Assembly (NCBI RefSeq): GCF_008087345.1
Contig: NZ_ML701736.1
Location: forward strand, 187,177-251,176
Direction of reading: 5' to 3'
DNA: 64,000 nucleotides
Source: Nocardioides caldifontis
Lineage (GTDB): Bacteria > Actinomycetota > Actinomycetes > Propionibacteriales > Nocardioidaceae
In this document: one piece after another, positions 1 to 7,361 of the stretch
How the letters are laid out: each line of letters starts with the position of its first letter
Numbering within the stretch: the first letter of the stretch is position 1
Translations under genes and position numbers: made by a program
Notes under the pieces: model-generated
The model's input: only the letters and a program-made list of their open reading frames with translations
Databases searched by the model: none
Told to the model about the DNA's origin: nothing

Positions 1-590
1 GGGTCGAACCGCTCGACCATCGTGATCGCGGCCTGCACGGTGAAGAGGTCCGGCGCGTGGCCGCTCACCGGCACGACCGGAGCCGGCTCCCAACGGTGGG
101 TCGCCCGCTCGCCGAAGATCCCGTGCAGGTACTCCTTCGAGAGCACCGTGCCGGTCGTGTAGCCCGCCCGCCCGAGCCGCTCGATCACCGTCGGGAACCG
201 CAGGTCGGTCGGACGGTCCAACTCGCGGACGTTGCCCTCGGCCCCGTCGTACACGGCGTTGGCGGGCACCCCCGACCGGTCGGGCCTGACGCCGGTCATC
301 ATCATCACGTGGTTGGGGATCGTCTCCATCACCGGCATCGAGTGCGCCTGCGGGAAGTCGAGCCCCCCATCGCGCAGCGCCGCGAGGTTCGGCGTCAGCA
401 GCCGGTTGACCTCACCCGGTCGGCAGCCGTCGACGACCAGCACGTAGACACGGGTGCGTCCCTTCGCACGCGCAGGGGCGCCGAGCGCGGAGGAGAAGAG
501 GTACGACGCCCCGCCCGCGCTCACCGCGGTGAGCACGCCCCTGCGGGTCAGCGCGGTGCCGCGCACGCCGGATTCTTGTCGACCGCACAT
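1..590 (-). CDS. Alkaline phosphatase-family (type I phosphodiesterase) protein, C-terminus cut by window edge
   Basis: The first 196 codons of a gene that runs off the left edge. The N-terminus carries a twin-arginine export signal (TRRGVLTA, then a small-residue stretch), so the enzyme is probably exported folded by Tat. The mature part starts as the alkaline phosphatase superfamily does: VYVLVVDGCRPGEVN supplies the metal-binding Asp, and METIPNH supplies the Thr expected to be the nucleophile in nucleotide pyrophosphatase/phosphodiesterase-type members, followed by MMTGVRPDRSGVPAN. The start codon overlaps the stop of the upstream phoD-like gene by one base (TGATG), so the two are translationally coupled and probably act together in phosphate scavenging from esters. 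The substrate cannot be told. A nucleotide pyrophosphatase or a less specific phosphodiesterase are both possible. Confidence 0.85.
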   Translation of the reverse strand, partial: MCGRQESGVRGTALTRRGVLTAVSAGGASYLFSSALGAPARAKGRTRVYVLVVDGCRPGEVNRLLTPNLAALRDGGLDFPQAHSMPVMETIPNHVMMMTGVRPDRSGVPANAVYDGAEGNVRELDRPTDLRFPTVIERLGRAGYTTGTVLSKEYLHGIFGERATHRWEPAPVVPVSGHAPDLFTVQAAITMVERFD

Positions 591-2257
591 CAGACGATCC
601 CACCGGCGGCCGGACGGACACGTTGCGTGCCCGCTCGCGTCTGCCAGCTCGCGGCACGCCAGGCGCCGGCTATCCGGTCCCGCCGGCTGCTGACCACGAA
701 CCAGTCCATCTGCACGCGCTCCGGCGTCACGTCGAGGACGGAGAAGCCGTGGTCGTCGAAGTTGAGGTACTTCACGTGCCGGTTCGCCGTCTGGATCGCC
801 GCCTCCACCGCCACGCTGGTGGTCCGCGGTGGCGTGCCTGTGATGTCCTTGAGGTTGTTGCTGGTCACGCTGGTGCAGACGAGCTCGGTGCCGACGCTCC
901 CGCTGAGCGGGTAGGTGCCGGCGTCGACCGGCAGGTCGCACGCCCAGCCGGAGTGGATGTCACCGGTCAGGAAGACCGTGTTCTGCACGCCGTTGTCGCG
1001 CAGGTGCCGGAAGAGCTCGCGCCGGTCGGCGGTGTAGCCGTCCCACTGGTCGGTGTTGTACGGGATGCCGTCCTCGGGCAGCAGGCCGGTGACGTCGTTG
1101 ATCCCACGCGCGAGGTCGGCGGGCAGCGGCGGGAAGACGACCGGCGCGATCATCACCGGGTTGCCGACGAGCTTCCAGACGGCGCGGTCGTCCTGGAGCG
1201 AGCTCTTGAGCCACTCCATCTGCGCCCTTCCGGTGATGGTGCGAGCGGGATCGCTGACGCCGGGCAGCCCGGGGCCGAGGGCCACCTGACCCGACCGGTG
1301 GCTCCTGAGGTCGAGAAGCGACAGCTCCGCCAACCGGCCGAACCGGAGCCGCCGGAAGAGCCGCGTACCGTCCCCGAGCCCGGTCGTGGGTCCCATTCGC
1401 ACCGGCATCCACTCGTCGTACGCACGCTGGGCCGCGGCACGCCGTACGGCGAAGTCGCCCTCGGTCCCGGGCTGGTGGTTCTCCGCGCCCTCCGCCCACT
1501 GGTCGTTGGTGACCTCGTGGTCGTCCCAGGTGACGATGAACGGGTGGCGGGCGTGCAGGGCCTGCAGGTCGGGGTCGCTCTTGTACTGCGCGTGCCGCTG
1601 CCGGTAGTCGGCCAACGTCACCGTCTCGTGCGGTGGCTGGTGGGTCCGCACGTCGAGGTCGGTGAAGCCGTGGCCGTACTGCCCGGGGCCGTACTCGTAG
1701 AAGTAGTCGCCGAGGTGGAGCACGGCGTCGAGGTCGTCGCGGGCCGCGAGGTGCCGGTACGCCGCGAACCAGCCGGCCTGGAGGTTGGCGCAGGACGCGA
1801 CACCGAGCCGGAGGCCGGCCACGTCGGCGTCCGCCGCTGGAGCCGTACGGACGCGGCCGGCCGGGCTGGCGACTCCGCGGTGGAGGAACCGGTAGTGGTA
1901 GTCGGTCGCCGGTCGCAGCCCCGTCGCGTCGAGCTTCACCGTGTGGTCGCGGGCCGCCGTCGTGGTGACGGTGCCTTGGCGCACGATCCTGCGGAACGCC
2001 GCGTCGGTCGCCACCTGCCAGGTCACCGTTGCCGCCGGTCCGTTCCCCGAGCCGGGAGTGGCCGCCTGCGTGGGCGTCACCCGCGTCCAGAGGATGACGC
2101 TGGTGGGCATGGGGTCGCCGGACGCGACGCCGTGCCGGAAGTACCGTGCGGCCGCCTCGGCGTCGGTGGCGAGCCCGACGAGGGCGACGCCGGCGACCCC
2201 CGCGGTGCCGGCGGCGAGGACGGTACGCCGGTCCACCGGCACGTCGTGGGGGTGCAT
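590..2257 (-). CDS. phoD: Alkaline phosphatase D (PhoD-like), Tat-exported
   Basis: A 555-residue PhoD-family phosphodiesterase/alkaline phosphatase, expected to release phosphate from organic esters outside the membrane using Fe/Ca or related metals. Residues 9-36 form a Tat signal (DRRTVLAAG, hydrophobic stretch, Ala-rich cleavage region). An N-terminal beta-sandwich domain (about 40-145) precedes the metallophosphatase core. Metal-ligand motifs are visible in order: GVASC at 152-156, [10 protein letters not shown] at 181-190, [10 protein letters not shown] at 243-252 and TGDIHSGW at 431-438. Length and order of motifs are normal for the family. It is the first gene of a two-gene unit with the phosphodiesterase that follows. 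No PHO box was identified upstream. Confidence 0.93.
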   Translation of the reverse strand: MHPHDVPVDRRTVLAAGTAGVAGVALVGLATDAEAAARYFRHGVASGDPMPTSVILWTRVTPTQAATPGSGNGPAATVTWQVATDAAFRRIVRQGTVTTTAARDHTVKLDATGLRPATDYHYRFLHRGVASPAGRVRTAPAADADVAGLRLGVASCANLQAGWFAAYRHLAARDDLDAVLHLGDYFYEYGPGQYGHGFTDLDVRTHQPPHETVTLADYRQRHAQYKSDPDLQALHARHPFIVTWDDHEVTNDQWAEGAENHQPGTEGDFAVRRAAAQRAYDEWMPVRMGPTTGLGDGTRLFRRLRFGRLAELSLLDLRSHRSGQVALGPGLPGVSDPARTITGRAQMEWLKSSLQDDRAVWKLVGNPVMIAPVVFPPLPADLARGINDVTGLLPEDGIPYNTDQWDGYTADRRELFRHLRDNGVQNTVFLTGDIHSGWACDLPVDAGTYPLSGSVGTELVCTSVTSNNLKDITGTPPRTTSVAVEAAIQTANRHVKYLNFDDHGFSVLDVTPERVQMDWFVVSSRRDRIAGAWRAASWQTRAGTQRVRPAAGGIV

Positions 2258-2356
2258 GTCCCCTCAAACGGCCGAGCGCGCGTCAGGTGACGGTGCTCTG
2301 TGGACGGCGCGCGTCGTGGTGCGGAACTGTCGGGGCGGCCGTCTACCTTGCTCGCC

Positions 2357-3025
2357 ATGGAGCTGAGGGTGGCGGTGGAGATGGCGGAGGGGCTGCTGCG
2401 CCAGCACCGCCTGACGGGGTGGCGGGTGGAGCTGGACATGGCGAAGCGACGAGCCGGCGTGTGTCGGTTCGCCGACAAGGTGATCGGGTTGAGCGCGCCG
2501 ATCACCCGGGTGCACACCGAGGAGGAGGTCCGGGACACCGTGCTGCACGAGATCGCGCACGCGCTCGTGGGGCCCGCCCACGGCCACGACGCGGTGTGGC
2601 GGCGCACGGCGGTCGCCATCGGGTGCTCGGGGAAGCGGTGCGTGTCGACGGAGTCCGAGCGGGTGCCCGGCGCGTGGGTGGGGGTCTGCGCTGCCGGGCA
2701 CACGCGCGACCGGCACAAGCGGCCGGAGCGGGTGCTGTCGTGCTCGCAGTGCCGGCCGACGTTCTCGGTGGACCACGTCTTCGAGTGGACCTACCGCGGG
2801 CGCCCGGCGCCGATGCACCCGAACTACGAGGCGGAGCTCGAGGCGATGCGCACCGGCCGGCGGGTGCAGCTGGCGCCCGTGGGGTCACGCGTCCGGGTCA
2901 CCCTCGAGGGGGAGTTCCACGGGATCGTGGGGCGGGTGGTCAAGCTCGGCCGGACGAGCTACCACGTCAAGGTGCGCGGCGGCATCCTGCGGGTGGTCTT
3001 CGCGGGCGCCGAGCCGGTCCGGTGA
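2357..3025 (+). CDS. SprT-like zinc metalloprotease-type protein
   Basis: A 222-residue SprT-like protein. The zinc-binding helix HEIAHAL is at residues 64-70 after DTVL, and a zinc-ribbon-like set follows (C111, H115, C129, C132), as in SprT/Spartan-type domains. The C-terminal 70 residues form a small basic beta-rich extension with VGRVVKLG-type sequence. SprT-domain proteins of eukaryotes act on DNA-protein crosslinks; the bacterial role is not established. The ATG at 2357 was chosen because homology begins at MELRV and a TACCTT box at 2344-2349 lies seven bases upstream, which fits a leaderless transcript. It reads divergently from phoD. Confidence 0.8.
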   Translation: MELRVAVEMAEGLLRQHRLTGWRVELDMAKRRAGVCRFADKVIGLSAPITRVHTEEEVRDTVLHEIAHALVGPAHGHDAVWRRTAVAIGCSGKRCVSTESERVPGAWVGVCAAGHTRDRHKRPERVLSCSQCRPTFSVDHVFEWTYRGRPAPMHPNYEAELEAMRTGRRVQLAPVGSRVRVTLEGEFHGIVGRVVKLGRTSYHVKVRGGILRVVFAGAEPVR

Positions 3026-3048
3026 CGGGCGCGGCCGGCGGACATGAC

Positions 3049-3085
3049 GACGGCGGGCCTGAGCCCGAGCTCCCGGCCCGCCGTC
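3049..3085. terminator. Hairpin between convergent genes
   Basis: A perfect 11-bp inverted repeat (arms 3049-3059 and 3075-3085) with a 15-nt loop lies between the sprT-like gene and the convergent PKD-type gene. There is no U tract, as is common in GC-rich actinobacteria. It could serve both strands. Confidence 0.6.
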
Positions 3086-3171
3086 CTGGTGGGTGCACTC
3101 CACGGTTGCCCGCCGGTTCTCCGGGCGAAACCCGAGGCCGTGGGTGGACTGGTGCGGTGCTCGCCGGCCGG

Positions 3172-4011
3172 TCAGCCGTGGTCGCCGGACAGCACCGCGG
3201 TCGCCTCGGCGACCCGCAGGGAGGTCGGCGGCCCGACCGTCGTCACGGTCCCGTCGATCGGCTGCCAGCCCCCGCCGTTGACGCGGAACTCCGCGGTGTA
3301 GCTGACCTCGACGTGCGGGGCGACGGTGACCTGGGCGTCGGCGTAGCGGTGGGTGATGGTCTTCGCCGGGTAGGGGTCGCCCGGCACCGCCGTCGTGGTC
3401 GACGACCCGTCCCCGAACACCCAGCGGAACCGGCTCGGCGTCGCCACCACGTCCACCGCCTGCCCGAGGATCGTGAGGTCGACCTGCACCGGTTCGGACT
3501 CGGTGTAGAAGATCGTGTCGAAGTTGACCAGCGTCTTCGACGCCGGCTGGACGAACGTCTCGAGCCGGGGCAGCCCGACCCGACGGAGCGCGCTCAGCAC
3601 GTCACCTGGCGTCACCGTCGGCAGCGCCACCTCGGGCGGTGGTCCGCCCATGCACTGGGTGGTGACCGTCACCCACTGGCCCGACTGGGTCTGGCCCCAG
3701 AGCTGCCAGCGGCGTTGGGTCGGGTCGGGGCAGGTCAGCGCCGCCGAGCACTCGAGCTCTTGAGGTGAGCCGTCGGGGTTTGGCTGGCACATGGACGACC
3801 ACTTGAAGTTCACGTAGGTGGAGCCGCCGCTCCCGCCGGATCCTGAGCCGGTTGTCGCCTCCTCCTCTTGCTCGCAAATGACTCCGACGTCGATGTAGTC
3901 GACGCCAGCACTGCCGCCAGTTCCGCACTCAGCCGCCAGGACAGCCGGGAGAGGGACGCTGAGGAGCGCCCCTGTAGTTAGGAGGGCCGCAGCCGCGCGC
4001 GTGAACTTCAC
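3172..4011 (-). CDS. Secreted PKD-domain-like protein of unknown function
   Basis: A 279-residue exported protein. A Sec signal occupies residues 1-27 (basic MKFTR, hydrophobic core, cleavage after VLAA). A short Gly/Ser-rich linker follows (GSGSGGSGGS). The C-terminal half holds a PKD-like module: FRWVFGDGSSTTTAVPGDPYPAKT with ITHRYADA matches the WxFGDG...TH-Y pattern of PKD domains. PKD modules are usually extracellular binding or spacer domains. No catalytic motif is visible. Its start overlaps the stop of the upstream DUF6318 lipoprotein gene by 4 bp (ATGA), so the two are one transcription unit and probably one surface assembly. I do not recognise a more specific function. Confidence 0.75.
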   Translation of the reverse strand: MKFTRAAAALLTTGALLSVPLPAVLAAECGTGGSAGVDYIDVGVICEQEEEATTGSGSGGSGGSTYVNFKWSSMCQPNPDGSPQELECSAALTCPDPTQRRWQLWGQTQSGQWVTVTTQCMGGPPPEVALPTVTPGDVLSALRRVGLPRLETFVQPASKTLVNFDTIFYTESEPVQVDLTILGQAVDVVATPSRFRWVFGDGSSTTTAVPGDPYPAKTITHRYADAQVTVAPHVEVSYTAEFRVNGGGWQPIDGTVTTVGPPTSLRVAEATAVLSGDHG

Positions 4012-4637
4012 GTGGCTCGCTCCAGTTTTTCGACGAGCCAGCTCTCAGATCGATGGCGCAATCCGAACGTGTAGAGCACCCGCCCACCTTCGAAGCGTTG
4101 CACTTCGGCACCCCTCGACTCGGTCACCCGTTGCGGTGCGATATCGATGACGACTCGCAGCGTCGGTCGCTTGCGCGGTTGCCGCGCTAGGTACTGGATC
4201 TCCTCGGTCCGCCACCCGTCGCCCCGCAACCACCCGCCAGCGGCGGACACGGTGTCGATGGAGTCCGCGATGGCCTCGCAGGTGGAGCAGGTGCGGCTGC
4301 CCAGGCTCGCGAGGGCATCAGTCGAGCCCGTGCGCGTCGCGTGATTCAAGGTCTCGACCCAGTGCTCCACGAACGCCACCGCCGCAGCCTTCGACGTCCC
4401 GCGCGCCTCCGCCGGAAGGCTCGGCGCAGCGCCCGGGTCCGCGGTCGGTTCGGTGGGCGCCGTGGGGCTGCTGCTCGTCGGCTCCGGCTCGGCCAGGGGT
4501 GCGGGCTCGGGAGGTTTCTCCGAGCACCCGGCCACGCCGGCCACCAGCAAAGCCGTCGCGAGCGCAGCCACAATCCTGCGCACGCCGTACCTCTCGAGCG
4601 GGCGCCGGAGCGCGCCCTTCATCCCCTGCACCTGCAC
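4008..4637 (-). CDS. DUF6318-family lipoprotein
   Basis: A 209-residue lipoprotein. The signal peptide ends in a lipobox, VAGVAGC, at about residues 32-38, followed by a Pro/Glu/Thr-rich tether of about 40 residues. The folded domain (about 80-209) begins TSKAAAVAFVEHWVETLNHA and contains a CSTC pair near residue 118, the pattern of the DUF6318 family of actinobacterial surface proteins. These resemble NTF2-like folds, and their role is unknown. It lies immediately upstream of, and overlaps by 4 bp, the secreted PKD-type gene. The start is a GTG at 4637. An internal ATG at 4622 (MKGALRRP) is an equally good start with a purine-rich site before it. Confidence 0.75.
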   Translation of the reverse strand: MQVQGMKGALRRPLERYGVRRIVAALATALLVAGVAGCSEKPPEPAPLAEPEPTSSSPTAPTEPTADPGAAPSLPAEARGTSKAAAVAFVEHWVETLNHATRTGSTDALASLGSRTCSTCEAIADSIDTVSAAGGWLRGDGWRTEEIQYLARQPRKRPTLRVVIDIAPQRVTESRGAEVQRFEGGRVLYTFGLRHRSESWLVEKLERAT

Positions 4638-4809
4638 TGCCCCCGATTTCTGGTCCCCCGGCCGTTACGGCCCGGGCGGAAGGGTACATAACGCCGACAC
4701 GGGTTCCGAACGGCCGTCCGCGGCCTGTGGAGAACTCGGGAGGGTTTGCGGCCGAACGAACCGGACAACATGTCAGATGTCCGCAGGACCGCACCTCGGG
4801 AGGGAAACC

Positions 4810-5091
4810 ATGTTCCAGATCCTCGGCCTCATCATCGTGGGGCTCATCATCGGCGCGCTCGCGCGGCTCCTGAAGCCGGGCCGCCAGCGGATGAGCATCC
4901 TGGCCACGATGCTGCTCGGCGTCGTCGGCGCCATCATCGGAGGTGCTCTCGCCGACCTGCTCGGCGTCGGCTCGATCTTCGAGCTGAACTTCCTCGGCTT
5001 CGTCTTCGCGGTCATCGCCGCGCTCCTGCTCGTGGGGATCGCGGAGGGGATGAGCGCCAAGAACGGCGGCCGGCGCCACAGCACCGTCTGA
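4810..5091 (+). CDS. GlsB/YeaQ/YmgE-family stress-response membrane protein
   Basis: A 93-residue integral membrane protein with three hydrophobic segments (about 3-20, 31-52 and 60-79) and a Gly-rich first segment typical of the transglycosylase-associated GlsB/YeaQ/YmgE family (IIVGLIIGALARLLKPG, then LGVVGAIIGG). These proteins are linked to general stress and have no known enzymatic role. The ATG at 4810 has a good ribosome-binding site (GGGAGGG about seven bases upstream). A strong terminator follows directly, so it is probably monocistronic. Confidence 0.88.
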   Translation: MFQILGLIIVGLIIGALARLLKPGRQRMSILATMLLGVVGAIIGGALADLLGVGSIFELNFLGFVFAVIAALLLVGIAEGMSAKNGGRRHSTV

Positions 5092-5104
5092 CCTGAAGCA
5101 GCAA

Positions 5105-5147
5105 CGACCCGGGGTCCACCCGACGGAGGGACGAGGACCCCGGGTCG
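5105..5147 (+). terminator. Strong intrinsic-type hairpin after the GlsB-like gene
   Basis: A perfect 13-bp stem (5105-5117 with 5135-5147) and a 17-nt loop, extended by outer pairing of GCAG with CTGC. It begins 14 nt after the stop codon. There is no clear T run. Confidence 0.75.
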
Positions 5148-5246
5148 CTGCGCGTCCGGCGGCTGCAGGGGGCGCGGTCGGGACGTGAGCCGCTCCACTC
5201 CCCGAGCTCCTTCGGCTGCCTTCTCCGCCTTGCCATACTCGGTCAG

Positions 5247-6098
5247 GTGGCGGAGGAGGAACGCGAGAAGGGACTGGGGCTCAGCTGGACCCAGATCCTT
5301 GCGGGTTCGCTGGCCGCGGTGTCGTCCGCCGTCCTGCTCTCCACGCTCGGCGTGGCGGGCACGATGATCGGCGCGGCGCTCGGCAGCGTCTTCGCTTCCG
5401 TCGGCAGCGCCGTCTACGCGCGAGGGCTGGCCGCGAGCCGCGAACGGATGGCCCAGCAGGCCCAGGCTCTGGTGCGGGTCACCCAGGCGCGCTCCGCCCT
5501 CGACCAGGCGGCCGACGCGATGGGACCGGGCGGCTCCGTCAGCGACACCGCCGTACGCCGGGCCGACCGCGCGCTTGACGAGGCCGACCGTGCCCTGAGC
5601 GAGGCCGAAGGCGCCCTTTCCGAAGGCGCCGAGGTGGCCGACGCGGTCGCCGGAGCCGCTGACGACGAGCCGCCCGCCGAGACGCCCCTGACCTGGCGCG
5701 AACGGTTCCAGGGGCTGTCGTGGAAGCGCGTCGCGCTCATGACCGCGGCGGTCTTCGTGGTCGTGATGGTCGCGATCACCGCCTTCGAGCTGGTGAGCGG
5801 CCGCTCCGTCTCGCAGGTCACCGGCGGCACCGACGGCAGGTCGGGCACCACCGTGCCCGGACTCCGCAGCACCGAGCCCGAGGCGGAACCCGAGCCCCGG
5901 GAGCGCCCGACGGGCGAGCCCACCGACGAGCAGCCGAGTGAGTCGCCGTCCGAGACCCCGGTGGAGAGCGACGAGCCGTCGCCGACCCCGACGGACTCCC
6001 CGACTACCGAGCCGTCCGAGACGACGTCGCCCACCGAGCAGCCCACCGAGGAGCCGACGGACCAGCCGACGGACGCTCAGAGCCCGCCCGCAGGCTGA
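5247..6098 (+). CDS. Two-TM protein with coiled region and Pro/Thr/Ser-rich tail
   Basis: A 283-residue protein I do not recognise. It begins with a soluble stretch and a first hydrophobic segment (about 17-58, Gly/Ala-rich). An Ala/Glu/Arg-rich helical region follows (about 65-135, with repeats such as RADRALDEADRALSEAEGAL that suggest a coiled coil), then a second transmembrane segment (about 164-182, ALMTAAVFVVVMVAITAF). The tail of about 90 residues is almost entirely Pro, Thr, Ser and Glu, and is probably extracellular and extended. The start is a GTG at 5247. It is followed by tandem repeats and the convergent ackA gene. A role in the envelope is likely but not shown. Confidence 0.6.
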   Translation: MAEEEREKGLGLSWTQILAGSLAAVSSAVLLSTLGVAGTMIGAALGSVFASVGSAVYARGLAASRERMAQQAQALVRVTQARSALDQAADAMGPGGSVSDTAVRRADRALDEADRALSEAEGALSEGAEVADAVAGAADDEPPAETPLTWRERFQGLSWKRVALMTAAVFVVVMVAITAFELVSGRSVSQVTGGTDGRSGTTVPGLRSTEPEAEPEPRERPTGEPTDEQPSESPSETPVESDEPSPTPTDSPTTEPSETTSPTEQPTEEPTDQPTDAQSPPAG

Positions 6099-6101
6099 CG
6101 C

Positions 6102-6158
6102 GCGCCACGAGGGGCGGCTCAACACCCCTGACGTGCGCCACGAGGGGCGGCTCAACAC
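6102..6158. repeat. Two direct copies of a 24-bp intergenic repeat
   Basis: The same 24-bp sequence occurs at 6102-6125 and 6135-6158, a 33-bp period, between two convergent genes. The unit reads GCGCCACGAGGGGCGGCTCA followed by ACAC. The right half of the perfect palindrome at 59975-60020 contains 23 of these 24 bases. Two copies are too few and too close for a CRISPR array. A dispersed palindromic element or shared terminator is more likely. Confidence 0.8.
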
Positions 6159-6164
6159 AACACG

Positions 6165-7361
6165 TCAGCGGGCGAGGGCGGCGGCCTGGCGGGCGATCTC
6201 CCACTCCTCGTCCGTCGGCACCACCAGCACGCGGACCTCGGCGTCGTCCGTGGCGACGTCGCGTGCGGCCGAGGACTGGGCGGCGTTCCGCTCCTCGTCG
6301 ACCTCGATCCCGAGCCGCTCCAGCCCGGCAAGAGCCGCAGCACGCACCTCGGGCGACTTCTCGCCGACCCCGCCGGTGAAGACGAGCGCGTCGACCGTGC
6401 CGAGGACGGCGTAGTAGCTGCCGACGTACTTGCGGAGCCGGTGGCAGTAGACGTCGAACGCGAGGTCGGCGCCCTCGTCACCCTCGGCGCGTTTCTGCAG
6501 CAACGTGCGGAAGTCGTTGGAGCCGCAGAGCCCCTTGAGCCCGGAGTCCCGGTTGAGCGCCCGGTCGACGTCGACGACGTCCCAGCCGAGGTGGCGGTTC
6601 AGGTGCCCGGGCAGCGCCGGGTCGACGTCGCCGGAGCGCGTGCCCATCACCAGCCCCTCCAGGGGAGTGAACCCCATCGAGGTCTCGACCGAGCAGCCGC
6701 CGTCGACGGCCGTGACCGACGCGCCGTTGCCGAGGTGCATCACGACGAACCGGCACTCCTCGACCGGCTTGCCGAGCATCTCGGCGGCCCGGCCCACCAC
6801 GAAGGACACCGAGGTGCCGTGGAAGCCGTAGCGTCGGATGTGGTGCTCCTCGGCCCACTCGCGGGGCACCGCGTAGGTGTACGCGTGCGGCGGCAGCGTC
6901 TGGTGGAAGGCGGTGTCGAACACCGCCACGTGCGGCACGTCGGGGAAGAGCCGCAGCGCGACCCGCATCCCCTCCAGGTTCGCCGGGTTGTGCAGCGGCG
7001 CCAGGGGGACCAGCTCCTCGACCGTCGCGAGCAGCCCGTCGTCGACTAGCGCGGGCTCGGAGAACCGGTCCCCGCCGTGCACGACCCGGTGGCCGACCGC
7101 GATGAGCCCCGCGTCGTCGAGGGACGGACCGTGCTCCTCGAAGGCCTGGAGAGCCAGCCGCAGCGCGTCCTCGTGGGAGTCGACCGACCGGTCCTCCTCG
7201 TGCCGGCCCGCGGGGCCCTCGTGGTGCAGCGAGCCGGACCCCTCGCCGATCCGCTCGACGAGGCCGGAGCCGAAGGCCTTGCCGGAGGTGGCGTCGACGA
7301 GGCTGTACTTCAGCGAGGACGACCCGGCGTTGAGGACCAGGACGGTGCTGTCGCCGCTCAT
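6165..7361 (-). CDS. ackA: Acetate kinase
   Basis: A 398-residue acetate kinase, normal length for the family. It interconverts acetyl phosphate and acetate with ADP/ATP. Visible motifs are the N-terminal VLNAGSSSLKYSL, HRVVHGG, FDTAFHQTLP, RRYGFHGTS, LGNGASVTAV and the C-terminal VFTGGVGEKSPEVRA. The ATG at 7361 is chosen because the NAGSSS motif must lie near the N-terminus and because it overlaps the pta stop by 4 bp. Together with pta it forms the classical acetyl-CoA/acetate overflow and assimilation operon. Confidence 0.97.
   Translation of the reverse strand: MSGDSTVLVLNAGSSSLKYSLVDATSGKAFGSGLVERIGEGSGSLHHEGPAGRHEEDRSVDSHEDALRLALQAFEEHGPSLDDAGLIAVGHRVVHGGDRFSEPALVDDGLLATVEELVPLAPLHNPANLEGMRVALRLFPDVPHVAVFDTAFHQTLPPHAYTYAVPREWAEEHHIRRYGFHGTSVSFVVGRAAEMLGKPVEECRFVVMHLGNGASVTAVDGGCSVETSMGFTPLEGLVMGTRSGDVDPALPGHLNRHLGWDVVDVDRALNRDSGLKGLCGSNDFRTLLQKRAEGDEGADLAFDVYCHRLRKYVGSYYAVLGTVDALVFTGGVGEKSPEVRAAALAGLERLGIEVDEERNAAQSSAARDVATDDAEVRVLVVPTDEEWEIARQAAALAR

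Noticed and set aside
6102..6158. Possible CRISPR array
   Set aside because: Only two repeats, with a 9-bp spacer, and no cas genes. The same arm forms a palindrome elsewhere.
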